From: Anaeramoeba flamelloides
Taxonomy: Eukaryota; Metamonada; Anaeramoebidae
Direction of reading: 5' to 3'
Length of the DNA: 64,000 bases
Assembly (NCBI GenBank): GCA_027625915.1
Contig: JANTQA010000008.1
Span: 87,001-151,000 of the forward strand
Shown here: positions 25,301-36,895 of the stretch, in pieces
Position numbering within the stretch: position 1 is the stretch's first letter
Layout of the letters: every line of letters starts with the position of its first letter
The notes under the pieces: model-generated
What the model saw: only the letters and a program-made list of their open reading frames with translations
Databases searched by the model: none
Told to the model about the DNA's origin: nothing
Translations under genes and position numbers: made by a program

Positions 25301-27297
25301 CAATCCCCGGCCGAAAGGTAAGTTTCATCTTATTAATAACATCAGTAACATCAACTTTAGAAAAACAAAAGAAAAGAAAATGGAGACGTAAAAAAAAATG
25401 ATTACAATTTTGGAAATTTTTTACGAAATACTCTGATTAAATAAGGAAAAGCAAAACGTAGAGTGAGAAACAAAAGTTTGGTATTTCTTTTTGTAGTTTT
25501 AAATCACTTTAAGAACAGTTTTTAAAAAACTAATTTGAATCATTTGTTTTGAAAAAAACTTGCTGATCTTGGATTCTAAACAAGAATAATTTTTTACTTT
25601 AGTTTCTCCCTTTCTTAACAGGAAAGTAACCTAGAAAAAAATGTCTTGTTTGAACCTCTCTGTTTCAAGCCAAAAATGATTTTGATAACTTTAAACAAAA
25701 GAGTGATTGTATTGGAATTTTCAGGAATAATTTAAAGTGACCATTGTGAAAAAAATTTGGGTCATTAAAAAAAATTGGGTCAGTCAAAAATTTGTTTTCG
25801 TTTTTTAAATAGTAAATATTAGCAAAATGATTTTTCATCAAAGTAAAATTTTATGAACAAATCTTACATTTAATAAAAACCAAAGTCACTATCAATAATA
25901 ATTTTCAAAGGCAAAATTATTTCGTTGCATTTTAACCTTTTGGAATTACTGTGGAACTCTAAAAAACAAAAATTTATTTTTAATTGTAAACTTTACTAAA
26001 AATGTTGATTTTTTTTATTAGATTACATTCCAAGATCTAGTTAATCATTGTTTGGGAAGACCAAAAATTAATAACCGTTTTAAATTAAGGTTTGTCTAAG
26101 GGGATTTTAAGAATTTAAATGGTTTCTGAAATCTTGATATTTCGGTATTTTGAAGTTTTGATTGTAAACATTAGTGGAAAACAACCTCTTTCGAAAAAAC
26201 ATCTTTTTTGGAAGATTTTATAATTCAATTTGATTTAAAAGGTTATTCAAGATTAACTGTGATAAATTTGTGTTCATTAACAATGATAAATATCTTATTG
26301 AATTAATAGATTTTAATATTTCCTATTAAATATTTCTCTTATTTTTAGTAAAGTTGACAATTAAAAATAAATTTTTCTTTTTTTAGAGTTCCACAGTAAT
26401 TCTATAAGCACAAAATGCAACAACTTAATATTACTTTTGAAAATTATTATTGGTAATGACTTTGATTTTTATTAAATGTAAGATTTGTTCATAAAATTTT
26501 ACTTTGATCAAAAATCATTTTGCTAATATTTACTATTTAAAAAACGAAAACAAATTTTTGACTGACCCAATTTTTTTAAATGACCCAAATTTTTTTCACA
26601 ATGGTGAATTTGTTTTCTCATCAATCAAATCGATTAAAAATGAGATAAAATTTTTTTTTCCGATTTCAAAATTAATCAATTCATTGAGCCACACTTTTTT
26701 AAAATATCTTTTTGTTGTTAATTTTTTCATTGGCTGAAATGGGTATTTCGTTTTTTTTGTTTTGTTGGTATTTTTTTGTTTGTTTCAAAAAAGTCAATTA
26801 CTTACCTAACATATATGAGCATTTTCTTGTATAAATTTGAACAATTCCCTTTAATAGTTTTCCACTAATTCTTAATACAAGAGTAATGCGAGGTTCATTA
26901 ATAATATAATCTCTATTTTTTTTTTTTTATCATTAGTGATGGTAGGTGTTGTTTAGTGTTATTGGTGCTGGTTTAGGTGATCAAGATCAATTCTTTTTTT
27001 TAAAGATCTTTGAAAATAAAAAAAAACAAGCAAGAAAGATAAGATCAGGATCGCAAAAAAGAAAAAAATTACACAATTTCTGGTATATTAGATTCTAAAA
27101 CTCCCCTTTTTTTCAATTTGTCTGAATTGTTTCCAGCCAACCTTTATTAAAGTTTGGAATTATTAAAAATTTTCATTTAGTTTGTTTTTGTTATTTTTTA
27201 TCTTTGAAGGAACAAAAGTAAATAAGAGCTTTGAAATGGTTTACCAGACTTTGGAAAGTGGTCCTTTTTTGGTGAGTAGATCAGTTAAAAAAAACAT
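19389..27297 (-). CDS. RAD21: Cohesin kleisin subunit (Rad21/Scc1/Rec8 family)
   Basis: Six minus-strand exons: 27297-27245, 27141-27073, 26912-26806, 25354-25149, 24844-24607 and 20488-19389. All introns are GT-AG, the reading frame holds through every junction, and the total is 590 residues, close to the usual length of Rad21 (about 630). The start MFFLTDLLTKKGPLSKVW matches the conserved kleisin N-terminus. It is followed by VLESNIPEIV, ITLVLRISGKLLKGIVQIY and KLTFRPGIVDLP, which together form the domain that binds the Smc3 neck. The second-last exon has EQITISRERGD, a Rad21-typical motif. The last 65 residues (NRKLASKIFFHLLVLKSN...) form the C-terminal winged helix that binds Smc1. Kleisins close the cohesin ring. 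EQEVDR at about residues 461-466 fits the loose ExxR separase-site pattern. Mitotic Rad21 and meiotic Rec8 cannot be told apart by eye. Introns 3 and 5 (1.45 and 4.1 kb) carry transposable elements. Confidence 0.95.
20917..21727. mobile_element. Long-armed inverted-repeat element, copy A (811 bp)
   Basis: Left arm runs from GAATCTATCAAATATTCCCG through AAAATACCC and CAACTTCTAAGAAACCC to ATATACTCAGTTTAA-type sequence; the right arm is its inverted match, about 130 bp each. The nine-base flank ATCGAGGAA occurs on both sides (20908-20916 and 21728-21736). Long arms with 8-9 bp duplications are typical of non-autonomous Mutator-like or hAT elements; the family is not settled. No transposase is present. 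It lies in intron 5 of the kleisin gene. A second copy is at 55791-56580. Confidence 0.85.
22755..22930 (+). repeat. Dispersed repeat (TTGAGTGAAAT family), copy 2
   Basis: TTGTTAAGGTATTTCTTTTATG, then GTTTGGTTGATTATTTAAAAAAAATTG, TTCATTTTTGGCTTGGC and CACTTTGAGTGAAATGGTG. Same order of blocks as at 6855-7023. Lies in intron 5 of the kleisin gene. Confidence 0.6.
23655..24419. mobile_element. Inverted-repeat element, full copy (765 bp)
   Basis: The left end is CTTAAGGGATTAGCGTCTACCA. The right end, read on the other strand, is CTTAAGGGATTAGAGTCACCA. The arms continue, diverged, for about 100 bp through a shared TTTTTTAGAG.TATTTGA.CCATG block. No clear target duplication and no ORF. Partial copies lie at about 15235, 30455 and 49600. 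This copy is inside kleisin intron 5. Confidence 0.75.
25740..26605. mobile_element. Fold-back element with about 270-bp arms inside the kleisin gene
   Basis: The left arm (25740 to about 26020) starts ACCATTGTGAAAAAAATTTG, passes through GGGTCAGTCAAAAATTTG and CAAAATGATTTTTCATC, and reaches GAGTTCCACAGTAATT-type sequence. The right arm (about 26340-26605) is its inverted copy, ending CAAATTTTTTTCACAATGGT. A spacer of roughly 320 bp separates them. TGA lies on both sides if the outer A/T is not counted as element. No coding potential. It lies within intron 3 of the kleisin gene and would form a very large hairpin in the unspliced transcript. Confidence 0.85.
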
Positions 27298-27937
27298 AAA
27301 AAAAAAGAATTGAAAAAATGAACAATAAAATTAGTATTTTTTTTGGTTACCGTTATTTGTGAATTATTAAAAAAATTGTAATAAACAAGATTGTTAATTA
27401 CAGATTCTCAAACTTTTTTCGCACTCTTCATTGGTTTTTAATTTGGATCATCTTTCCTGATTTGTACTCAAATATTTGAATTTTTTGGTTCTAATCTTTG
27501 ATTTAACAATGGAAAAAATTTTCACTTTCTTTTCCTTATTTTTCTTTTTCAGAAAATACTTTTCAAAAAAGAAGGTTGGAATTCAAAAACTCTATAAAAA
27601 AGGGTATTCAAAAAGTAAGTGAAAATTTACCTAATTTACTATTATTTAAATAGTAAAAGAAAAAAAATTTTTACTTTCGTTTTCATATTTCACTTTTATA
27701 AATAGACTTCTCAAAGAAGTAAGAAGCAGTTTGTTTTTCTATTTGATAAAGGAAATTGAATATTTAATGAATGTTTTTTCGATTTACAATTCAAATACCA
27801 GTAAAGAAGGAAAAAAATCAATATCAAAACTTTGTTTGATCATTTTAAAGTTCTTAAAATACTTTTAGAGTAAGAATAAACCTTACTTTTGATGATTAGG
27901 AACTTTAAAAAAAATCTTTTCAACAAATTTATATCTA

Positions 27938-29128
27938 CAGTGGTGTAAATAACCCGTGTTGACAACCTTTAACCTATTACTAAAATTTAACTCTAGTTTT
28001 TTTTTCATACTTGATTATTCACGATCTTGAAAAAAAGTTTTTCAAAAATAAAATTAAATATTTGCTAATTTTACCCTTTTTACTAACTTCAATTAGAATA
28101 TAAACTATTGGTTAATAAAGGATCTTTAATCAAAAAATATTTTTAAAAATATTTTACAATTTAAATTGGAAAATCCAATTTTCCAGTAATATTTTATTTC
28201 AATTTAATAGTAAAAAATTTGAAAACTTTTTTCTTCTTAGATAAGAGGTCATTTTATAATACTTTAAAAGTATTTTAAATATAATGAATATACTTCAAAT
28301 AGGATAACAATCATTTGGACTATTAAAGAATAATTTAATGTTTTAAATTGGAAAAAATATTTTTTCTTTGATTTTTCAATATTTATCATCAGTTATTTTT
28401 TTTCTGTGTTTGAGTTTTTTTAAATGAGTAGAGTGTTTTCAAAACTATTAGTTATTATCTCTTCAAAAAAATATCCTAAAGTTGAGTTCAAAGAAAATTC
28501 ATTGTCACATCCATTGAAAATTTTTTACCCCAAAATAGATCTTTTTTTCTAGACTAGAGACTTTTCAAAATCGTGGTACTATTGACAACTATAAATACAA
28601 TAGCCTCAAGATTTTTAAGAACTGTGATGTTGATTATATTGTGAATAAGCTCAATTAACAAGGATGAAATGATAATTGCAATTGTAATTTTGTCTAACTT
28701 TTTTTTTTCAAATTTATTTTTTCATACTAGTGATTGGGAGACCAAAAATCACTTATAGATACTTGGTTCAGATCCAAATTGACTTTAGAGGTTAGATCTT
28801 CCATTAACATAAATGGCTCAATTATATTAAATGCTTTTGTATCAAAAATTTCATCATATTTTCAAAATTTGTGAGATTAAATGATTTTTTTATAAAAATT
28901 CAAAAAATGAAATTTTGCACATTTTTTTGTCAAAAAATTACATTTTAATCTTTCATTATCTTCATAATTCTTTTTTAAAATATATTTAAAGAACCCAATT
29001 TCTTGTTTATATACTACTTCCAACCCATTGATTTGTTTCTTTTATTTCTACAGCCAGCCAATATTTTTTGCATGAGTTAAATTTTAGTAATGGGTTAAAA
29101 TAAAAAACACGGGTTAGTTACACCACTA
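27938..29128. mobile_element. TA-flanked inverted-repeat element (1191 bp)
   Basis: Left end CAGTGGTGTAAATAACCCG; right end on the opposite strand TAGTGGTGTAACTAACCCG. The arms continue to TTTAACCYATTACTAAAATTTAACTC, about 57 bp in all. TA lies at 27936-27937 and 29129-29130. The interior (about 28020-28735) is shared with 35880-36895 and 62025-63058, which lack clear ends. No transposase ORF is visible. Confidence 0.85.
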
Positions 29129-30454
29129 TAATCCAATAACTTTGTAGCCGTATTTTGAAAAACAAAGTAAAAATCTGATTACTATGAACATACAAACTAT
29201 TAAAATTATTTTCAGAAATAAAATATATTATTTGGCTCATTTGATCTCTTTTTTCTCATTTTTGAAAAGTTTAAAAATCCAACTCATTTTCAGAATTCTT
29301 ATCAAAAAAAATGATTTTCTTTTTAAAAAAGAAATAAATCTTATTTTTGATGAAAGAACTCGTACAAAATATACTTTAAAAATAAAACCAACAAGTTTTA
29401 AAATATCTCAGTATAAAAAATATACTTTGTTAAAAAAAAATTCCAATAATTATTTTAAACTTATTAAAAAAATCAAAATTTTGAATTTAAAGAACATTTC
29501 ATATCAATTTTTTCCTTTTATTGAACAAAAAATTACAAGAAAAACAACCAAACAATCAAATTAAACCCCACCCCCCTAATAAAAAAAAACTCTTTTTTAA
29601 AATTTATAATCTAAAGTAATAATTTTTAATTTAATTATTTATAATCAATAATTAATATACCAAATTTTAATTTTTTCAAGTGGGTTATTAACAACACAAA
29701 GATTAAATTGCCTCAATAGATTTTACAAATATTACTCAATTTTTGAAAGATTTTCTGACAAATAAAACCAAAACAAATAATTAATTCTAATAAAAAAAAA
29801 AATAAGAGATATTATCAAATAACTGATTTTAATACTATTAGTTCCTTGTTTATACCCTGTGTAATTGAACAAGAATATTTATTAGTCTTTTCAATATTAA
29901 GAAATTTAATAAATATTTGTATATAAAATAAATGATCATTTTTTTGATCTACAAGTATTCAATATTTCTTTTATTTTTATTAGATATTTTTACAATGGTA
30001 TTAAAGATTTAAGGTTATTGATTCATACAAACTTGAGGAAATTACTGAAATTTAGGTTTCATAAAAATAATACTGTTTTACCCCACCCAAAAAAAAAAAA
30101 AAAAAAAAATATTATTCATCTTCATTTAATAGTTATAATTAATATATACCCCCCCCCCCCATCACATCAATATTAAACAACTTTGAATTTTATTTTGAGC
30201 TTCAATCAGATGAAAATACACATAAATTTTCACACCAAAAAAAAAATATAATATAAAAAATTGTGATCTGACACTTTGATATCTTTAATTTATTATTCTA
30301 ATACCTTGTAAATAAACAACTTGAATACTTATGAACAATCTATTACAAATGAACAACACTTTTGGAGATTTGAATAGTAAGATCCAAATTAAATTTAATA
30401 AGAGATTTTAAAATAAATTTCCAAGCTTTTTTTCAAAATGGCTTATATTCTGAG

Positions 30455-30735
30455 ACAAATTTAAGAAAGATATTTTTCAACTTAAAAGTCTGAATCTTGA
30501 TTACCCAAACTTTAAATTTGTCAAGAAATTCAGATTATTTTCTGAAATTTCTTGTGTTTTTTACAAATACAAGTATCGTATTTTTATTGATGAGATCAAT
30601 AAATATTATTATTTTAGTAATAGAATTTTTCGAGACATTTTGAACTTTATTAAGCTCATATAATTTCCCTTCAACAACAAAATACTTTAATTTCAGACTT
30701 CACAATAGTAGACGCTAATCCCCTAAAAGGAAGGA
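30455..30735 (+). repeat. Partial copy of the 765-bp inverted-repeat element
   Basis: Matches the opposite strand of the first half of 23655-24419: TTTAAGAAAGATATTTTTCAA, AGTCTGAATCTTGATTA, GATGAGATCAATAAATATT, and the terminal TAGACGCTAATCCCCTAA. The inner half is missing. Confidence 0.65.
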
Positions 30736-30992
30736 AAAAATACATAAAAAAAAAAAAAAAACAATAAATCAATAATAAATAATTTTATTTTGTAGCGACT
30801 ATTTTATTTTTTTTTCATTTTTCATTTTTCATTGATTACTATGCTGTGGTGCTGGCTTTTTGAGAACTAAAGAATGATCAAGATTAAATTTAGAATAATA
30901 ATAATAATAATGTTATTTTTTTTTATAAATTTTTTTTTTTGTATTTTTTTTTTTTTTTAGAACATTTTTAAAAAAAAATAGTGTTGGAAACT

Positions 30993-31779
30993 TTAAAAAT
31001 ATTTATTTCTCGAATTCCATTGTTGTTGTATTTGGTGTTCCGATTGTAATTGCTCATTGAAATTTTGCCTTTCAAAACCAAAATTTTGATTTTGGCTGTT
31101 TGATGTATGATGCATTTGATTCATTTGGTTCATTTGGTTCATTTGATTCGTTTGATGCATTTGGTGCATTTGATCTTTTCTACTTCTTCTTTGCATTGTC
31201 TGCATTTGTGGTTGCTGCTGCTGCTGCTGCTGCTGGTGGTGGTTGTTTCTTTTTTGGTATATTTGTGATTGGCGATTACTTTGTTGCTGCTGTTGTTGCT
31301 GTTGTTGAATCGAATTTCTTTGCATATAATCAAGATAATTGTTTTTTTTGGTATACATTTGTGGATTTTTTAAAAATGTATCAAAAGAAAATTCTGGCTC
31401 TGTTGTTTCGTTTCGTTTAAACATTCGATTTTGATTTTGATTTTGATTTTGATTTTGATTTCGATTTTCATTTTCATTTTCCTTTTGATTTCTATTTTGA
31501 TAGACTGTTTGTGGAAATTGATTATTTTTTTGTTGTAATAATGTTGTGAAAAATTGATTTTGATCATTTTCAGTTTCGTAATTGCTCTTGAATTGTTGTG
31601 ATTGATTTGATTGTTGTTCATATTGGCTAGTCATTGATTTCTTATATCTTTGCTGATAACTTACTTGATTTTGTAATTGATTAACCTGGTGTCTTTTGGT
31701 TTCTTCTTGTCGTTGTCGCTGCTGCTGTTGTTGGTTGTGGTTGTTTCTTTTTTGGTATATTTGTGATTGGCGATTACTT

Positions 31780-31820
<41 letters not shown>

Positions 31821-34775
31821 TTGTCTTCTTCTTCTTTGTATTGTTTGGAAATTATTTTGTTGTTGATTTTGTTGTTGGTGGTGATGATGACGATATTGCT
31901 GCTGCTGTTGCTGCTGCTGTTGTTGGTTTCTGCTTTTTTGAAAATTATTTTGATAAAATTGTTGTTGGGAAGAATATTCATTTTCTCGGTTTTGCTTTTG
32001 GTTAGGGTTGAAATGAAAATTTTGTTCCACGCTCGTATTCCTTTTTATTTCGATTTCTCTTTGATTAGGAATCGTTTGACTTTTTTTAATTAAAAAATTA
32101 TTAAACCACTTTGAATTAATTGAATCTTCATCTTGATAATCCTCATCCTCATCCTCATCTTCATCTTGATCGACTTCATCTTCATAATTGACTTCTTCTG
32201 ATCGATGATATTGAAATTGTTGATTAAAATTAAATTTATTATTATTATCCTGTTGGTTTCTAAATTTTGTTTGTTGGTTTGTTTGGATATCATACTTAAA
32301 TTGTAATGTTTGATGAAAAGTTGAATTATAAGGATCAGATGTTTCTCGTGAGTTAATTGTATTTTGTGAAAAAATGGTTCGTTTTTTATTAATTTGAAAA
32401 TTTGGTTGCGTATTTTCTTTTTTTACAAAAGGATCTTGAAATATTTGGAGAAGTTTACTTTGACCTTTATCTTCAAAAGGCTTTTTCATTTGGCGATTAT
32501 TATTGTTATTGTTGTTGTTGTTGTTGTTGCTGCTTTGGAATTTAGTTTTGTTTAATTGATTCGTACCAGATCCCCAATTAAAATCATTTGTTGGGAAATA
32601 ATTTCTTTGAAAGAAATTATTTATTTTTTTATTTTGAGGATTATTTGTATGCCCCTGTCCATATCCGTAACCTTGATCTTCATTTGGCTCTGGTTCAGAT
32701 TCAGACTCAGATTCAGGCTCATATTCGTCTTGTTCTATTCGCTTATTATATTCATAACGATTATAACTTTGGTTTTTATATCTATAATGATCATTATTCT
32801 GATTAATTTGATTATTTTGTTTTGTTGTATCAAAAAAATCAACAGAATCGCGATTTGATTGTGAATTTTGATATTTATTATTGTCATTTTTATTATATCC
32901 ATAATTATACCCATAATTATTATTAAAATCATTAGTGGTGGAATAATTATTTCTTTTAGCTATATCATTTTTATTATTATTAAAATTGAAATCAAAACTT
33001 TTTTTATTATTTGTATTTGAAAAATTAAATAAATTATTAATATTTATAGTATTACTATTATTTTTATTTGGCATATAATCATTTTCAAGTTTTGATCCAG
33101 TTTTTATTGTTTTGGAATTTTTATCAAAATCAAATTTTTGTTGTTTATTTTCATTATTTTTTTGGGTTCTAGATCCAAAAAAATCAAAATTTTCATTTTG
33201 CTTTGGTGATTGTGCTTTTCGATTCTTGTTAAAAATATCATAATTATTTTGGAAAATCTCTTGAGAATTAAAACCATCATTATAATTATCATTTACATTT
33301 TCATTTACATTTTCATTTACATTTTCATTTTCATTTTCATTTTCATTTTCATTTTCATTTTCATTTTCATTGCTGTTTGTGGTGTTTGATCTCCATTCTG
33401 TTTTTCTTTTTAACATTTCTTTTTCAATTTCTATTTGCTCTTTCCGTTTTTGAGAAAGATTGAGATCTTGGAGTCTTTTTCTTTCTAACTCAAATTCATC
33501 TGGTTGTTGGAAATTGAAATCTTGAAATTCGAAATTATTTTCAATTTTGGTATTCGACCATTCAGGTTCTTCTTCGTCGTCTTCGTCGTCTTCATCATTG
33601 TTGTTGTTTCCATACCGGACATCGCTTTCTTCGGTTTCATTCCCAAAAGTTTCAATTTTGCCTTCTTTTTGGGAAGTATTTTTATTTAAAATTAAATGTG
33701 TCAAATCTAATTTGTTTTTTGTATTTTCATTTTTAAATAATTGTTTTTTATTTTGTTCATTTTTATTAACTTGTTTTTGCTTCGTTTTTGGTTTTTCTTG
33801 GTTTTCTTCTTTTTGTTGTTTTTTTTGCTGATCTGGTTGATCTTGTTTTTCTGGCTGTTGTTGTTCTTCTTCTTTTTCTTCTTGTTTTTCCTTGAGTTTT
33901 TGTTTTTCTTTTTCTTTTTCCAATTGTTCTTTCATTTTTTTCTTCTTTTCCACATTATGCTTGTTTCTTTTAATTCTTTCTAATTCAAATTTTTTGAATT
34001 GTTCTTCATACTTTTGGCTATAGTGCTCTTTTTGTTCTGGGTTGTTGTCATCAAACCAATCAGGTGTTTGTTCATTATAATTTCTGTGATAATTTTTTTG
34101 GTTTCCTGCTTTTTTGTAATTGTAATTTTTGTTTTTGTTTTGATACGCTTCCTGGGAATTGTTATAATTTTTTTGTGGGTAGTGTTCATTCTTTGAGTTT
34201 CTCTTCATTCGGTTCTGGTGTGTCCGATTTTTTAATTGATAATTTTGTCGATTGTTTCCTTTTTTGTAATTATTGTTATTGTTGTTGTTGTTGTTGTTGT
34301 TGCTATTGCTGCTGCTGCTGTTGTTGTTGTTGTTATTATTGTTTGTATTATTGGGTGTGTTGTTATTATTTGAATTATTTCGCAGTTGTTTTAATTGTGG
34401 ATTTAAAACGATCAAATTGAACCGAAGCGAAGAAGGCAATTGATGGTTTTGATCTTTTAAGGACTTCATAAATTCTGTTGAAAATGATACAACAAAGTCC
34501 TCTTGTTTTTCTTTTTCTTGTTGTTTTTCTTTGATTCCTTTTTCCGTTTCTTCCTTTTCCTTTTCCTTTTCCTTTTCCTTTTCTTTTTTTTTTTCTTTTT
34601 TCGTTTCTGTTTCTTCTTTCTTTTTGATTTTTGTGTCTTGTGTTAATTCGTTTTCATTCTTTGGGTTTTTGGTTAATTGGCCTGAGTTTAAGATCAGGCC
34701 ATCGTTGTGTTTATTATTTTTGTTATTGGTTTTTGTGTTGGTGTTTGGCACTTTGTTTTGTGGTGGTGTACTCAT
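30993..34775 (-). CDS. Large Asn/Gln-rich low-complexity protein, possible eIF4E-binding translation regulator
   Basis: A single 1260-codon frame on the minus strand, starting at ATG 34775 and ending at TAA. Residues 50-95 are a Lys/Glu run; about 135-170 a poly-Asn tract; 255-330 a charged, probably coiled segment; and 950-1210 are dominated by poly-Gln. Short ordered-looking motifs are scattered through it. FSTEFMK at 98-104, followed by LPSSL, resembles the YxxxxL-phi eIF4E-binding motif of eIF4G (YSRDFLL...LP) but with Phe for Tyr and Met for Leu. There is also a PDWFDD motif at 238-243, EEPEW ending at 406, and KWFNNFL at 889-895; EPEW and KWF motifs occur in the eIF4E transporter 4E-T. 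The function is therefore a guess: a P-body or translation-repressor-like scaffold. The low complexity predicts condensation or aggregation. Frames on the opposite strand are its shadows. Confidence 0.75.
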
Positions 34776-35541
34776 TAAGTCGTGAATTAAAAGAAGTTAA
34801 CAAGTTTATTGTAAAAAAAAAATTATTTTTTGGTATTTAAAAAAAAAAAAGAAAATAAACCAAAAAAAACTAAAATAAAAAAAAGTTTTGGGATTGGTAG
34901 GAAATTAAAAACAGGTAGGTGGATTTTTTTAAAAAAAGAAAAAAAATTAAAGACTAAAAAGGTTTATAAAAAAAACAAAAGAAATAAAATCACAAAGAAA
35001 TTTTATTGTTAAAATTTAATAAGAAAAATGAATTTGTTGATTTTTATTTTTAAAAAATTATTCAGTAGTCACTCAAAACCTCCTTTGTTTGAATAAAACT
35101 ATTCCTTTGTGAGAAAAATAAAAAAACATTTTATTTTACATTTTTGACAAGAGATAAAATCATGTTTTATTATAAAATTCATTTACCATTAGTTTTCGCT
35201 TCCTGTCATTAGTCAAATTTGCAAAAATAATTTTTAGAAACATTCCAAACAACATTATTCTAAAAATTAACTTTTTTCAAATTTTCTTTTTAGGTGGGAT
35301 TTTAAATAGCAAAAGCATAGAAAAGATTTTTAATAAAAAAACCTCATCCTAACATTTCTAAAAGTATATATAATTTAAAAAGAATTTGAGTGTGGGTTAT
35401 TTTACATTCAAAAAATAATAGATGGTTTTTTTGATTGAATATTTTGGTTGTAAAAATCGAAAAAGAACTTTTTGTTTTTTAAGGGATGAGTAAAACATCA
35501 AAATATTTTTGTTAATTTAATATCCAAATTAAAAAAATTTA

Positions 35542-35737
35542 CAGTCAGTTCCACTTTTAAGACACAAGCTTTGAAAGAAATTTAAGACACAAATAAAATC
35601 TCAAATTAAAGTACACAATTTCAAATTCTAGTAAAATAATTTATAAAAAACAATTCCCAAAAAATGTACTTTAATTTGAGATTTTTTTGTACCTTAAATT
35701 TCGTTGATATTTTGTGTCTTAAAAGTGAAACCGGCTG
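35542..35737. mobile_element. TA-flanked MITE (CAGTCAGTT family), copy 1
   Basis: 196 bp. Left end CAGTCAGTTCCACTTTTAAG and right end CTTAAAAGTGAAACCGGCTG, with arms of about 75 bp containing GACACAA, AAATTTAAGRCACAAA and ATCTCAAATTAAAG blocks, flanked by TA on both sides. Same family as 48585-48782 and 58777-58972. Not coding. Confidence 0.9.
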
Positions 35738-35879
35738 TATCAGTATTTTTGAAATTGAAAAGGAATAAAAATTAAAGTGCCAAAATTAGACCGAACCCCC
35801 TTTTAATTCTCTTTTCAGAAAAAAATTCTTATTTTCAGGTTTTGGATTCTTTTTTATACATTTAAAATAGTTCAAAAAT

Positions 35880-36895
35880 CAATAGATCACAATCCTGAAA
35901 AAATTTTTTCAAAATAAAATGAAAATATTTTGCTAATTTTACACTTTTTAATAACTTCAATTATAATAAAAAATATTGGTTAATTAAAGATCTTTGATCA
36001 AAAAATATTTTTGAAGATATTTTACAATTTAAGTTGAAAAATCCAATTTTCCAGGATCTATAAAGATTTTTTAAAAAATTTAATAGTAAAAAATTAGAAA
36101 AATTTTATCTTTTTGCTAGAAGGTTATTCTATTATATTTTAAAAGTATTTTAAATATGATGAATATCTTTTAAAAAGTGAATCAATTATTTGGACTATTA
36201 AAATATTATCATTTTTATTAAATTGGAGAAAAAATAGTTTTTTTTTACTTTTTCTTTTAGTTTTTTTTTAATTTTTGAATAAAGAGAAATTTTATTTATT
36301 TTTCACTTTATTTCCCAAATTAAAAAAAACATCTTTAACTTTCCCTGAATTCAAAAGAATTGAGTTAAATCTTTTATTTTTCTCTATTATTTTGAAATAT
36401 GGAAAAGCTAGGTACTCTATGACAATCTACGGCAATAGACGGTACTTGACGTATATTTTCGTGCTTTTTTTTTTATTTTATGTTCCAGTTTTTTGTTTAT
36501 TTGGAATTTTTGAAAACCTAGGAAACGGAATTTTCAATATTTATCATCGGTTATTTGTTTCAGTATAAGAGTTTTTTTTAGATAAGTAAAGTGTTTTCAA
36601 AAGTATTAGTTCGATCCATTCGAAAAAATCCTAAAGTTGAATTTAATAAACATTCATTGCCACATCCATTTAAAAATTTTTAAACACCAAAATAGACCTA
36701 ATTCCCAGGCTAAAGGCCACTAAAACACACAGTAATGTCTTAAGAATATTAAATACAGTATCCTCAAGATTGTTAAGAACTGGGGTGTTGATTATATTGT
36801 GAATAAACTCAATTCATAAGGATAAAATGATAATTCGAGTAATTGGTTGTTCTAACTGAAACTTTTGAATTTTGTTTTCATACTAGTGATGTTTA
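35880..36895 (+). repeat. Copy of the 1191-bp element interior, interrupted by hairpin modules
   Basis: Two blocks, 35880-36240 and 36530-36895, match the interior of 27938-29128 (for example TTTTGCTAATTTTAC, GATCTTTGATCAAAAAATATT, TTTCAATATTTATCATC, GTTGATTATATTGTGAATAA). Between them lies about 285 bp of modular hairpin repeat. The terminal CAGTGGTG arms are not present. Confidence 0.7.
36245..36530. repeat. Modular hairpin repeat, copy inside a dispersed repeat
   Basis: Contains AGTTTTTTTTTAATTTTTGAA with its mirror, then the AACTTTCCCTGAATTCAAAAG module mirrored by TTTTGAAATATGGAAAAGC, then GGTACTCTATGACAATC and GACGGTACTTGACG. The order is the same as in the 62310-62690 copy. Confidence 0.7.

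Larger units (their letters stand above)
27298..30992. other. Intergenic region between kleisin and Asn/Gln-rich genes
   Basis: No gene supported. It contains the kleisin promoter side, a region at 27600-27800 resembling the tandem units at 49270-49570, the 1191-bp inverted-repeat element (27938-29128), C- and A-homopolymer tracts near 30085-30160, and a partial 765-bp-family copy at about 30455-30735. A 126-codon frame at 29184-29564 is Lys/Ile/Phe-rich and has no gene-like composition. Confidence 0.6.

Noticed and set aside
29184-29564. 126-codon frame
   Set aside because: Lys/Ile/Phe-rich with no domain, next to a mobile element. Base composition does not differ from intergenic sequence.
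31100-34785. Many frames on the plus strand opposite the Asn/Gln-rich gene
   Set aside because: Mirror translations of CAA/AAT/GAA repeats (poly-Leu, Val, Phe, Cys runs). They are shadows of the minus-strand gene.
36275-36568. 97-codon frame with a hydrophobic C-terminus
   Set aside because: Lies within the modular hairpin repeat and the surrounding dispersed repeat.
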